Shown here: in pieces, positions 1 to 7,886 of the stretch | How positions within the stretch are numbered: the stretch's first letter is position 1 | Layout of the letters: the number at the start of each line of letters is the position of its first letter | Source: Verrucomicrobiia bacterium | GTDB lineage: Bacteria; Verrucomicrobiota; Verrucomicrobiia; Opitutales; Cerasicoccaceae | Direction: 5' to 3' | Length of the DNA stretch: 64,000 nt | NCBI GenBank assembly: GCA_030432235.1 | Contig: JAUIHT010000001.1 | Coordinates: forward strand, 434,001-498,000 | Made by a program: the position numbers and the translations under genes | The notes under the pieces: model-generated | Databases searched by the model: none | What the model was told of the DNA's origin: nothing | What the model saw: the letters and a program-made list of their open reading frames with translations, nothing else

Positions 1-917
1 TTTTGCGTGTCACTTCCGTTTGTGTGGCAGTTTTTTTCTTTGGCGCTTCCATGCTTTTCGTCCAACTCGACTACATCAACATGTTCATCACCATCATTTG
101 TGCGGTCTGGTTGGGAGGGGCGGGACCGGTGATGATCTTTGGTCTCTACAGTCGTTTTGGGACGACCTTTGGGGCCTACTGCGCATTACTCTTTGGGTCG
201 GGATTCTCCATCCTTGGCTACTTTTTGCAGCGCTACTGGGCCGAAAGCATTTACCCGCTACTGGAACAGCATGGCTGGAGTGAGCCGTGCGGGCGCATGC
301 TTGAGATGATGTCCAGTCCCTTTCACCCTTATGTTGTTTGGGAGATGAATCCGGTGAAGTTTCCTATCAACTCCTACGAGCTATATTTTCTGGCGATGCT
401 GATGGGCATTGCCGCCTATATCGCAGGTTCTCTAATCACTTACCGGAAGCCGTATAATTTGGACCGGCTTCTGCACCGGGGGGAGTATAATCTGGATGAA
501 ACCAAAGATATTCGCTCTCCGTGGACATGGAAGAGCGTGTGGGGAAAACTCATTGGGATTACACCGGACTACACCAAGGGAGATAAGATTATTGCCTGGG
601 CCGTTTTCGGGTATGCATTTGTGTATCAAATCGGCATTTGCTTCCTGCTGGTTATCGTGTGGAACCTTTTTTCTCCTTGGCCGATGGAGTGGTGGAGCAC
701 GTATTTTTACGTGACCAGTCTGGTGGTTAGCGCTGTCCTGGCGCTCATTTCTACGGTGTGGTTCTTCATTGGAGGCGTCATTGATATCAAGAGGCTTTTC
801 AAGGATCTAGCGGCACGGGTGGATAACCCACTTGATGATGGACGAGTCGAGGGACATGTCTCCTTGATGGATAAAGCGACCTTTGAAACGAAGACACATC
901 AACAGCAAGAGGATTAA
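1..917 (+). CDS. SSS-type sodium:solute symporter, C-terminal part (5' end outside window)
   Basis: The reading frame is open to the left edge, so this is only the C-terminal third to half of a membrane protein; the true start is upstream of the window. About 304 residues are visible. They contain several hydrophobic segments: near the start, around 45-65, around 125-145 and two near 200-260. A charged cytoplasmic tail follows. The stretch GGAGPVMIFGLYSRFG and the spacing of helices fit the C-terminal region of the larger Na+/solute symporters of the SSS family found in Verrucomicrobiota and Planctomycetota. The substrate cannot be read; sugar-related transport is inferred from neighbouring sugar genes. 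It lies outside the tRNA-Leu remnant at 1031 and so may belong to a neighbouring cluster. Confidence 0.7.
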   Translation, partial: LRVTSVCVAVFFFGASMLFVQLDYINMFITIICAVWLGGAGPVMIFGLYSRFGTTFGAYCALLFGSGFSILGYFLQRYWAESIYPLLEQHGWSEPCGRMLEMMSSPFHPYVVWEMNPVKFPINSYELYFLAMLMGIAAYIAGSLITYRKPYNLDRLLHRGEYNLDETKDIRSPWTWKSVWGKLIGITPDYTKGDKIIAWAVFGYAFVYQIGICFLLVIVWNLFSPWPMEWWSTYFYVTSLVVSAVLALISTVWFFIGGVIDIKRLFKDLAARVDNPLDDGRVEGHVSLMDKATFETKTHQQQED

Positions 918-1030
918 TCACGGATGCTTGGACATTGTGAAAAGTCGAACAGATCGTCCTCATTTTATGCGAAGTCGACTCGGGTCCGTTTGACAGGAAT
1001 CGGACAGGGACTCCGTAACTCGTTGATTAG

Positions 1031-1058
1031 TGGTGCCTGAGGCGGGACTCGAACCCGC
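1031..1058 (-). other. Displaced tRNA-Leu 3' end (putative attachment-site remnant)
   Basis: On the minus strand these 28 bases read as a tRNA T-arm, the 3' acceptor strand and an encoded CCA. No matching 5' half lies within the next 90 bases. They match the 3' end of the intact tRNA-Leu at 11069-11152 in 24 of 28 positions, in the same orientation. Two of the differences are compensatory in the T-stem, and the remnant's acceptor strand would pair with the 5' strand of that tRNA-Leu (G1-C72 instead of the present G1-U72). This is the arrangement left when an element integrates into a tRNA 3' end. Confidence 0.6.
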
Positions 1059-1173
1059 TAATTTGGCCCTTGGAAACTGTTTCAGATCACTCGTTTATTG
1101 GCTGATAATGAGCGGGTTATGGATTCGATCAAGGAAATGATCCCCTGGCAACATCGGCCCAATTGCTCGGGTG

Positions 1174-1226
1174 CGCAACTGTTTTCGTATGAGAATATTT
1201 GATGGGTTAAAGGCAGAGATTATCGT
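1174..1226 (+). promoter_or_regulatory. Island A regulator site plus promoter upstream of the Gfo/Idh gene
   Basis: The 15-mer CGCAACTGTTTTCGT occupies 1174-1188. Ten bases later comes TTGATG (1199-1204), then 16 bases, then TATCGT (1221-1226), a plausible -35/-10 pair. The same motif-to-35 distance of 10 bp occurs at 3898 and 10720. A 12-codon ORF begins at 1233, seven bases after the -10. An inverted repeat TTTACCT/AGGTAAA (about 1252-1276) lies in the leader before the real gene at 1299. Confidence 0.55.
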
Positions 1227-1232
1227 TCGGGT

Positions 1233-1271
1233 ATGAGTAATTGCGGTCATGTTTACCTCATTGAGAGGTAG
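1233..1271 (+). CDS. Possible 12-codon leader ORF (MSNCGHVYLIER)
   Basis: A short ATG-to-TAG frame lies between the predicted promoter and the Gfo/Idh gene, in the same reading frame as that gene but closed by TAG at 1269. It starts at the position where leaderless genes elsewhere in this window start relative to the -10 box. It could be a translated leader peptide or chance. There is no ribosome binding site. Confidence 0.2.
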   Translation: MSNCGHVYLIER

Positions 1272-1298
1272 GTAAAACTTTTTTCAAGAATTCGAGCT

Positions 1299-2303
1299 AT
1301 GTGCTTTAAAATATGCCTTATTGGTTGCGGAGATTTTGCCTCTCAGGTCCATGGTGCTGCGCACTTAAACTACGCCAATAGCGATCCCTCGGTTGAGCTT
1401 TCTGCTTGTTGCGATCTAAATGGTGAATTGGCCAAGGCGTTCGGGGCGCGATTTGGGTACCGACGCTACTACACGGACATGGAAGCAATGATGGATCGGG
1501 AATTACCGGATGCCGTGATCGTACTTGTCATGCCACAGGCCACGGCCAGGGTAGCCTCAGCGGTATTACGACGGGGGATCCCCATTTTTCTGGAAAAGCC
1601 TCCAGGGATGAATCTCAAGGAAATTGATGATCTTATTACTATCGCGGCGGAGTACATGGTGCCGAATCAAGTCGCCTTCAACCGTCGCTATATGCCGCTG
1701 ATGCTGCGGGCTCGAGATATCATTGAGGAGGGAATTTATCCTATACAGCAGGTGAATTATAGCATGATTCGTTATGCTCGGGACGACCCTGATTTTTCAG
1801 TCACTTCCATCCATGCGATTGACGCCGCTATGTTTCTCGCTGGCAGTACGTACCGGAAAATGAATCTTCATTTCGAAGTACTTGAAGGGGTTGAGGCGAG
1901 CCGCTCTAATGTTTCATTGTATGGTGAATGTGAATCGGGGACTTCAATAAATATCAATATTCAACCGATGGCAGGCTATCTGTCGGAGTCCTTTAGTGTG
2001 CACGGTGTCGGAGTTTCCTTATTAGGCGAGGTGCTTGGCCCGGGGATAAAGGCAAACGCTGGGAGATTGGAGCACTGGGTGGGAGATGAAATTGTTGGGG
2101 TATACTCCGATAAGGGGCACACCAAATCTTCTCGTACAGGTATTGATGGAGAGTTTGCAGCTTTCTGCGATGCAGTCCGATCGGGGGCTATGCCGACTCC
2201 TTCCTTGGAAGATTGCAGGCATCAGATTAGATTAATGGAGGCAGTGCGTAACCGAGAGTGCGATGTCATCGACTTCTCAAACTCACATACAGAAACAGCC
2301 TAG
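1299..2303 (+). CDS. Gfo/Idh/MocA family oxidoreductase
   Basis: A 334-residue NAD(P)-dependent sugar (or inositol-like) dehydrogenase of the Gfo/Idh/MocA type. The Rossmann nucleotide loop GCGDFA is at residues 10-15 and the family motif EKPP is near 99-102. The C-terminal half is the alpha/beta substrate-binding domain. I kept the ATG at 1299 because the Rossmann strand begins four residues later, as is usual in the family. The gene lies 77 bp before a lacI-type gene and has its own regulator site at 1174, which points to induction with the rest of island A. The exact substrate is not readable; members act on sugars, anhydrosugars, inositols and glycosides. The upstream leader holds a short in-frame ORF closed by a stop. 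Confidence 0.85.
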   Translation: MCFKICLIGCGDFASQVHGAAHLNYANSDPSVELSACCDLNGELAKAFGARFGYRRYYTDMEAMMDRELPDAVIVLVMPQATARVASAVLRRGIPIFLEKPPGMNLKEIDDLITIAAEYMVPNQVAFNRRYMPLMLRARDIIEEGIYPIQQVNYSMIRYARDDPDFSVTSIHAIDAAMFLAGSTYRKMNLHFEVLEGVEASRSNVSLYGECESGTSININIQPMAGYLSESFSVHGVGVSLLGEVLGPGIKANAGRLEHWVGDEIVGVYSDKGHTKSSRTGIDGEFAAFCDAVRSGAMPTPSLEDCRHQIRLMEAVRNRECDVIDFSNSHTETA

Positions 2304-2344
2304 TTTGCTTGTTCCAGGCGGGTGAATTTACAATGCTTTGAGCT

Positions 2345-2378
2345 TTGACATGAATCTATTCGTACGAAAACAGTTGTG
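2345..2378 (+). promoter_or_regulatory. lacI-type gene promoter with overlapping reversed regulator site
   Basis: TTGACA at 2345-2350 is a consensus -35. The expected -10 zone (about 2367-2373) lies inside a reversed copy of the island motif, ACGAAAACAGTTGTG at 2364-2378 (14 of 15 match to the other copies on the minus strand). That copy ends two bases before the ATG at 2381. The placement over the -10 and start suggests autorepression, unlike the upstream placement at 1174, 3898 and 10720. CGTACG at its edge makes it the most palindromic copy. Confidence 0.5.
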
Positions 2379-2380
2379 TA

Positions 2381-3448
2381 ATGGAAAAGCACAGGGTGAC
2401 CCTTCGCGACATAGCACGTGAATGCGGCGTCCATTTTACTACGGTTTCACGTGCATTGGCTCATCATACGAGCATACCGTCTGAGACCTGCGAGCGTATT
2501 CAGCAAAAGGCAAAGGAGATGGGCTACGTGCCTGATCCGATGTTGTCTGCCTTAAGTGCCTATCGTACCAAAATTCGCCCTCGAAGCTACCAGGGGAATT
2601 TAGCATGGGTGACGAATTACTCCGGACCGAAAGACTGGGCTAAGCATGAGATCTACAAACTGCATTTTGAAGGTGCCGTAGAGAGGGCGAATGAACTCGG
2701 CTATCGGTTGGAGGAATTCTGGCTGGGCGAGCCGGAAATGAATGACGTACGAGCGGCCCAAATTCTGAGAGCACGAAATATTCGTGGCCTACTCTGGTGT
2801 GCACAGCCTTCTACCGGAGTAAGGTTGGATTTTAATTGGTCTCGCTTTTCATCGGTGACATTTGGCTATTCGTTGGTGCAGCCTGCTCTACATACAGTGG
2901 CTGGGCATACCTTTCATGCCATGGTCACGACAATCGAGCAAGTTCGGCGCTTAGGATACTCGAGATTGGGTTTAGCGATAGCCTTGGCGAGTGATGAGCG
3001 AATATTCAATATTTGGTCGGGGGCCTTTTTAACTCAGCAGCAATATTGGCCTAGGAATGAACGCATTTCATTATATACGCCCACTCAATTCAATCAGGAG
3101 AGATTTTTGAAGTGGGTAAGGAGGTATGAGCCCGATGTCGTCATCGCCCAGGATGAAGGATTAATCGAAGTTTTAGAGCAGGCTGGGATTCGCGTGCCAA
3201 AGGACATCGGTTTTGCGACGCCCTCTTTGATATCGCATCCTAGAAATCCGAGTGGAATCGATGAGAATCCACGCCTGATGGGTGTCGCTGCCGTCGATAT
3301 GCTTTCCAGCATGCTGCAGCGAAATGAAACTGGTGTACCTGAGAGTCCCTACTACTTGCTTGTTAAAGGAAGGTGGTGCCCGGGAAATACGTTAGTAAAA
3401 AAAAGGACGCCCAAGGCTAAATTGACGAAGACCAAGCGGAGTCGATAG
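2381..3448 (+). CDS. LacI-family transcriptional regulator
   Basis: A 355-residue regulator. Residues 6-53 form a LacI helix-turn-helix and hinge-helix start (TLRDIARECGVHFTTVSRAL, then GYVPDP). The rest resembles the periplasmic-binding-protein-like effector domain, with a basic C-terminal tail rich in Lys and Thr. It probably senses a sugar and controls the surrounding island A genes. The ATG at 2381 begins at the conserved N-terminus. No Shine-Dalgarno sequence is visible, and the distance to the expected -10 box would allow a leaderless message. Four copies of one motif inside the island (1174, 2364, 3898, 10720) are the likely binding sites; the link to this protein is inferred from location only. 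Confidence 0.9.
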   Translation: MEKHRVTLRDIARECGVHFTTVSRALAHHTSIPSETCERIQQKAKEMGYVPDPMLSALSAYRTKIRPRSYQGNLAWVTNYSGPKDWAKHEIYKLHFEGAVERANELGYRLEEFWLGEPEMNDVRAAQILRARNIRGLLWCAQPSTGVRLDFNWSRFSSVTFGYSLVQPALHTVAGHTFHAMVTTIEQVRRLGYSRLGLAIALASDERIFNIWSGAFLTQQQYWPRNERISLYTPTQFNQERFLKWVRRYEPDVVIAQDEGLIEVLEQAGIRVPKDIGFATPSLISHPRNPSGIDENPRLMGVAAVDMLSSMLQRNETGVPESPYYLLVKGRWCPGNTLVKKRTPKAKLTKTKRSR

Positions 3449-3559
3449 TAGTAAGTGCTTTTTTCCGGTTTGAGTGAACAGCTTCGTTTTATGTACTCTA
3501 CGGTTTGCGCCTCACTTGAATTGTACTGATTCAGATATTTGCAGACAGTCAGGAAAAAA

Positions 3560-3790
3560 TGAGCGCCTCTCCCAATAGAAATGTAAGCAGATGTTTCGGA
3601 AAGTGGTGTTTTTCCACCTTGGGATGTACTGGCCTGAGCTTGAGCGAAGTATTGGATTTGGCTGAGAAATGAGGCTTCGGGTTCGCTCCAGACGAGAAAG
3701 ACTTTGCCCGGGGCGGTGGCATGCAGGTCGTAGCTGGTTCCTCTTTCACTCGTTGCGGCGATCGTTATCTCACCTGGATGTGTCCCGAGC
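3560..3790 (-). pseudogene. Possible IclR-type effector-domain remnant
   Basis: One minus-strand frame contains GEITIAATSERGTSYDLHAT followed by APGKVFLV, which resembles the IclR effector-domain signature (LHATA-GK-LA). Upstream and downstream parts of the frame do not continue a recognisable IclR protein and no HTH is seen. I read it as a decayed fragment in the 512-bp gap between lacI and the pseudopilin gene. Chance similarity is possible. Confidence 0.3.
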
Positions 3791-3897
3791 ACTAGCGGAC
3801 TCCGGCCGTATGAACGAGATTTCACTCTATATGAGCAAGTCTGGCGATCCTCGAAAATGTGTCTGGCAAGTCTCAGGGGGCACGAGACAGCGGGCCA

Positions 3898-3952
3898 CGC
3901 AACTGTTTTCGTGACGCTTAAGTTGAGATTGTTCGATACGAAACAATAATAC
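3898..3952 (+). promoter_or_regulatory. Island A regulator site plus promoter of the pseudopilin gene
   Basis: CGCAACTGTTTTCGT lies at 3898-3912, identical over 15 bases to the copy at 1174. Ten bases later comes TTGAGA (3923-3928), then 17 bp to ATAATA or 18 bp to TAATAC (3946-3952). The ATG follows after 8 bases, which predicts an almost leaderless transcript. The site sits just upstream of the -35, a position more typical of activation than repression. Confidence 0.6.
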
Positions 3953-3960
3953 AGAATCCA

Positions 3961-4596
3961 ATGAGACCCCACCCCAAAGGTTTTTCCTTGATTGAATTAT
4001 TGGCAGCAATGGCTGCTATGGCGATATTGGTTGGCTTGTTAGCCGTGGCTCTGCCTCGAGTCAGAGCTTATAGTGATCGTGTTGCTGCGACGGCGAGCTT
4101 ACGCTCCATTGGATTGGCGATACAGCATTATTCTAATGAGCACACTGGTCAGTTGCCTGGGCCGCTCTATTATTCGCAGAATGCGCTCTATAAAAAAGGA
4201 GTTCCCGGAATGTTAGGATATTATCTATGGAGCTATCTGGAAAGCCCCGAACCAACCTCATCATGGCAAACCTGTGAAATTATTAATACCCCGGCATTCT
4301 TGCGCGAGCGTCCGTTAGACACAAGCCCCCTATATATTGTCCAGAGAAATATTTATAAGCCTGGTCAACCGACGATTTCACCTTTTGGCTATCCGAACAA
4401 AGAACAACCTATATCTGTAAATGCGCTCATGGAATTTAATCTTAGAGATGAGTGGGCTTTACAGGAGTTGGATCAGCAGCATCCAGAAGTAGCTACTTGG
4501 GATAAAAGCAATATGGTGTCTCAACCACTACACGGAGACGTGCGGATGACGGTCTTCTTCGACTGGCATGTTGAAGGTATTCCTGTGGAAGACTGA
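3961..4596 (+). CDS. Type IV pilin-like pseudopilin (DUF1559-like)
   Basis: A 211-residue protein with a class III prepilin leader: a short basic start, then GFSLIEL at residues 7-13, so the prepilin peptidase would cut after Gly7, with Glu at mature position 5. A hydrophobic helix runs to about residue 30. The C-terminus ends in HGDVRMTVFFDWHVEGIP, the His-Gly...Asp-x-His-Val pattern of the pseudopilins that are abundant in Planctomycetota and Verrucomicrobiota. There are no other secretion or pilus genes nearby, so it is a solitary copy within a sugar cluster, directly before a lyase gene. It may assist export or surface presentation, but this is inference. Expression seems tied to the island motif at 3898. 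Confidence 0.85.
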   Translation: MRPHPKGFSLIELLAAMAAMAILVGLLAVALPRVRAYSDRVAATASLRSIGLAIQHYSNEHTGQLPGPLYYSQNALYKKGVPGMLGYYLWSYLESPEPTSSWQTCEIINTPAFLRERPLDTSPLYIVQRNIYKPGQPTISPFGYPNKEQPISVNALMEFNLRDEWALQELDQQHPEVATWDKSNMVSQPLHGDVRMTVFFDWHVEGIPVED

Positions 4597-4683
4597 GTGC
4601 GTCTATTCAGGGCATGAGATTCAATAGCCACTCTAAAACCTAGCATATCCCGATTGATTGAATGCTTATTAGTATTTTTTAAT

Positions 4684-7600
4684 ATGAAAAATAAATGGAT
4701 AAAAATCTCCAGTATAGCCTTAGTCATTTCATTACCTATTATGCTATTTGCGCAGAACATTAACTATCCAACGGAGGATATCAGCTATATATCTTCCGAT
4801 ATTAAAAGCGGTAAGGAATTCCTGGCCATTACACAGTCAATGATCAACGAGGCGGAAGGGCGTTGGAACACCATTACGATTCAACTGCCTGAGGGAATTC
4901 CATATCAGCCGAATCTGGCGCTACGGGGGATGGCGCAAATTGAATCAACAGATGTTAAGCCGACGCATGTGGGGGTTTTGCTAATGTGTGCGAACGGGGA
5001 AGAGGGGTTTGCCAAAGTGCCAGTCCGCAAGTCTGGTGCTGCTACGTTTGAACTGCTCGCTTCTGAGTTTGTTCCAGGGTCGAAATCGGCGAACAATGCA
5101 CCGCTTACGGAAAAGAGTGTCATTACGGCTATCCGCATCTACGCGAGCTACCCCCAGGAAACACAGTCTACTTTTACTCTGGAATCTTTTTCCATGAATT
5201 ACGAAAAAGAGCTGCTTGATGTATCTGCTGATTATACAAGCGGTGAGGAGTTTCTGACCCTTCCTCAACCGATAACAAACGAGGCGACGGGGCGTTGGTC
5301 TGTGGCTGTAATTCAGCCGCCGGATGAAATTCCCTATCAGCCAAAACTGATATTCCGGGGACAGGCGGAGGTGAAATCAACGGATATCAAGCCGACGCAT
5401 GTAGGCATTACACTAATCGGCACAAAAGATGAGGAAGGTTTTGCGAAGGTGCCAGTGGGCCCCGACGGTGCCGTATCATTCGAAGTGCCAGCTTCAGAGT
5501 TTGTGGCAGTATCCAGGCCAGAAAATAAGGGGCCACTTACGGAAGAGAGTTCCATTAAGACCATTCGTATTTACGCGAGCTACCCTCAAGAAACCAAATC
5601 CACATTTACGCTGGAATCTTTTTCCATGAGCTATGAGGAAGACTGGAGCCCTCTCGAGGCGGCCAAGCGCAGGAATGCGCATCTGCTGGAAGGTAGCATG
5701 GTTATCCCGGAAAGATGGGCGAATGTACATCCGCGTTTGTATGCCAGTGCGGAGGATTTAGAGCAAACCGCTCTCCGTTATCAGGAAGACCCTGCATTTC
5801 TGGAGATAGCCTTGCCGGCGGATGATGGTCCGGAAATGACAGGTCCACTTCTCCGGCTTGAAGAAGGTGGCAACGCCCATCGCATCGGCATCTACCTCGC
5901 CAAACTGGCTGTAGCCTATCGCGTGACGAACAATGAAGCCTATCTTGCGCGCCTGCGTGATTGGATGCCGACACTAAAGAGCTATGAACCACCAGCCATG
6001 GGGAGCATTGGCGATAATATCGGGCTGAATGCGGGGCATGTTCTTTTGGGTTGCTCTATCGCTTATGATGTCCTCGTCGGTCAGGGAGATGAGGAACTGG
6101 AGGATGTACTGCTGGATGTAATTCTCAGGCAGGGTAAACAAACTTTCGAAGATATTATCTCCTTGCGCACTTTTCCCTACGAGCAGAATCATTTAATTAT
6201 TCCAGTCTGCGGTCTCGCTGTAGCCTCAATGACTTTGGCCGACAGTTATCCAGAGGCTGAAGAATGGGGCGTGCTGGCCGACAACATAATGGAGCGCGCA
6301 CTCACTGCGATTGCCCATGACGGCTGGTATCATGAAGGGTTCTGGTATTGGAATTACACCATGCAATTCCCGACCTCTTACGCGGTGGCAAAAGAGCGCG
6401 TTATGGGTCAGCAAGTTCTAGACGCCCCCTGTTTTAAGTTAGCGCCCGAGTATATCTCCCACATGACACTTCCGAATCCTCGCTTTGTTTTTGACTTTGC
6501 CGATTGGGGGCCTCGCGTGGAGCCGGATGGGGTAGGCTTTCAACAGGGCTATGATTGGCCTTGGCATACTCTGCACTCCCGATTGAAGAAATTTGTTCCA
6601 GTTCTTTTGCTCAGGGAAGATCCTGAAAACAGCCTTTTGCGCAATTATCTGGATCATTATGATGGAAAAGAGGGTATGACGGGCATTCACACCATCGATG
6701 CTGTTTATGAGATGCTCATACCCGCGTCGTCTTCCGAGGGACAGCCTTCCTCAGACACTACGGATGACACCTATCCTCCATACCACTATTTCCCCGATAT
6801 GGAGGTCGTACATTGGCGCAATAACTGGGAAGACCCGAATGCCACGGCGATTGCGTTCAAGTCAGGCCCTCCGGCAGGACACCATTTCGGCGAGATAATT
6901 GAAGGGAACCCAGAATGGAAACCGAGCCTGGGACATGCTCATCCCGATGCGGGCTCGTTTATTATATTCGGCCAGGGGGTTTTTCTCGCTAACGACGCCG
7001 GCTATACCGGGGCCAAAGAAACGGCAAATCACAACGCTATTCTTGTCGATGGAATTGGTCAGCACAAGGGAGGAACGCCCTGGAATACATTTTTAGGCAA
7101 ACCCTATAGTGAGTACGATAAGATTCACATGGAAGATGTCTGGATGGGACCCCATGTGATGGCGGCGACAGCTGTGTATCAAGCAGCCTACGATGATGCA
7201 ATGATGCTTGAAACCATGCGCCGCACTCTCATCCTGATCGATGGACGCTTTTTGGTTATCCTCGATGAATTATCCTCCGAATTGCCTCACGAATACGAGT
7301 GGCGCTGGCATTCCGACCAACCAGCGGAAGTAGCAGGAGCGGGGCGCTACGTGATGACCAATGGGAGCGGCCGTGTGGTGATCGAGTCTCTCAATGAAGT
7401 TGCCGCGGAAAAGGTGGCTCCGACAATCGTCGAGACCAATATCTATCCGCAGAACCCAAGTCGTCCACAGCAACGAGGCTTTCATTTATCGTTGGTTTCT
7501 CCACGGCAGAAGGATTTTGAATTCCTCACCGCAGCGTGTATTCAATCAGCATCAGAGAGTCCTGACTCTTTTCAAGTAATTGAAAGCTCGGATCGAATGG

Positions 7601-7857
7601 TCAGGTTGAGCGATGGAACCCGGGAATGCACGGTCTGGTTTGCGGGAAATGCTTCGCTGGACGGTAGCTTTGCTTACATGGTTCGCGGCTCCAGTGGCCA
7701 AATCGAGGCGGTAGGTCTTTCCGGCAAGTCACTTAGGGCCGGCTCCTTGTTGATTGAGCTGGAATCTCCTGGCAGTGTGTCGGCTGAACGAGATGCTTCC
7801 GGTAGTTGGATGTTCGAGCCCGCTGACTGCGCGGTGACGATTCAGGTAGCGGAATGA
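4684..7857 (+). CDS. Heparinase II/III-like polysaccharide lyase with two N-terminal repeats
   Basis: A large secreted protein (1057 residues from the ATG at 4684, chosen because a signal peptide MKNKWIKISSIALVISL... ending near FAQ begins there; a start at 4654 would add nine residues in front). Two tandem homologous beta-type modules occupy about 26-175 and 176-320; both contain YPQET-STFTLESFSM. An alpha/alpha-toroid-like region follows to about 680, then a heparinase II/III C-terminal beta-sheet domain with HAHPDAGSF near residue 751. The family cleaves uronic-acid polysaccharides such as alginate, heparan-like or ulvan-like glycans by beta-elimination; the substrate here is unknown. It lies directly after the pseudopilin gene and is probably co-expressed. 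Convergent with the symporter at 7887. Confidence 0.8.
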   Translation: MKNKWIKISSIALVISLPIMLFAQNINYPTEDISYISSDIKSGKEFLAITQSMINEAEGRWNTITIQLPEGIPYQPNLALRGMAQIESTDVKPTHVGVLLMCANGEEGFAKVPVRKSGAATFELLASEFVPGSKSANNAPLTEKSVITAIRIYASYPQETQSTFTLESFSMNYEKELLDVSADYTSGEEFLTLPQPITNEATGRWSVAVIQPPDEIPYQPKLIFRGQAEVKSTDIKPTHVGITLIGTKDEEGFAKVPVGPDGAVSFEVPASEFVAVSRPENKGPLTEESSIKTIRIYASYPQETKSTFTLESFSMSYEEDWSPLEAAKRRNAHLLEGSMVIPERWANVHPRLYASAEDLEQTALRYQEDPAFLEIALPADDGPEMTGPLLRLEEGGNAHRIGIYLAKLAVAYRVTNNEAYLARLRDWMPTLKSYEPPAMGSIGDNIGLNAGHVLLGCSIAYDVLVGQGDEELEDVLLDVILRQGKQTFEDIISLRTFPYEQNHLIIPVCGLAVASMTLADSYPEAEEWGVLADNIMERALTAIAHDGWYHEGFWYWNYTMQFPTSYAVAKERVMGQQVLDAPCFKLAPEYISHMTLPNPRFVFDFADWGPRVEPDGVGFQQGYDWPWHTLHSRLKKFVPVLLLREDPENSLLRNYLDHYDGKEGMTGIHTIDAVYEMLIPASSSEGQPSSDTTDDTYPPYHYFPDMEVVHWRNNWEDPNATAIAFKSGPPAGHHFGEIIEGNPEWKPSLGHAHPDAGSFIIFGQGVFLANDAGYTGAKETANHNAILVDGIGQHKGGTPWNTFLGKPYSEYDKIHMEDVWMGPHVMAATAVYQAAYDDAMMLETMRRTLILIDGRFLVILDELSSELPHEYEWRWHSDQPAEVAGAGRYVMTNGSGRVVIESLNEVAAEKVAPTIVETNIYPQNPSRPQQRGFHLSLVSPRQKDFEFLTAACIQSASESPDSFQVIESSDRMVRLSDGTRECTVWFAGNASLDGSFAYMVRGSSGQIEAVGLSGKSLRAGSLLIELESPGSVSAERDASGSWMFEPADCAVTIQVAE

Positions 7858-7886
7858 TTTCTCCGTGCTTTCTGAGGAGTGACAAT

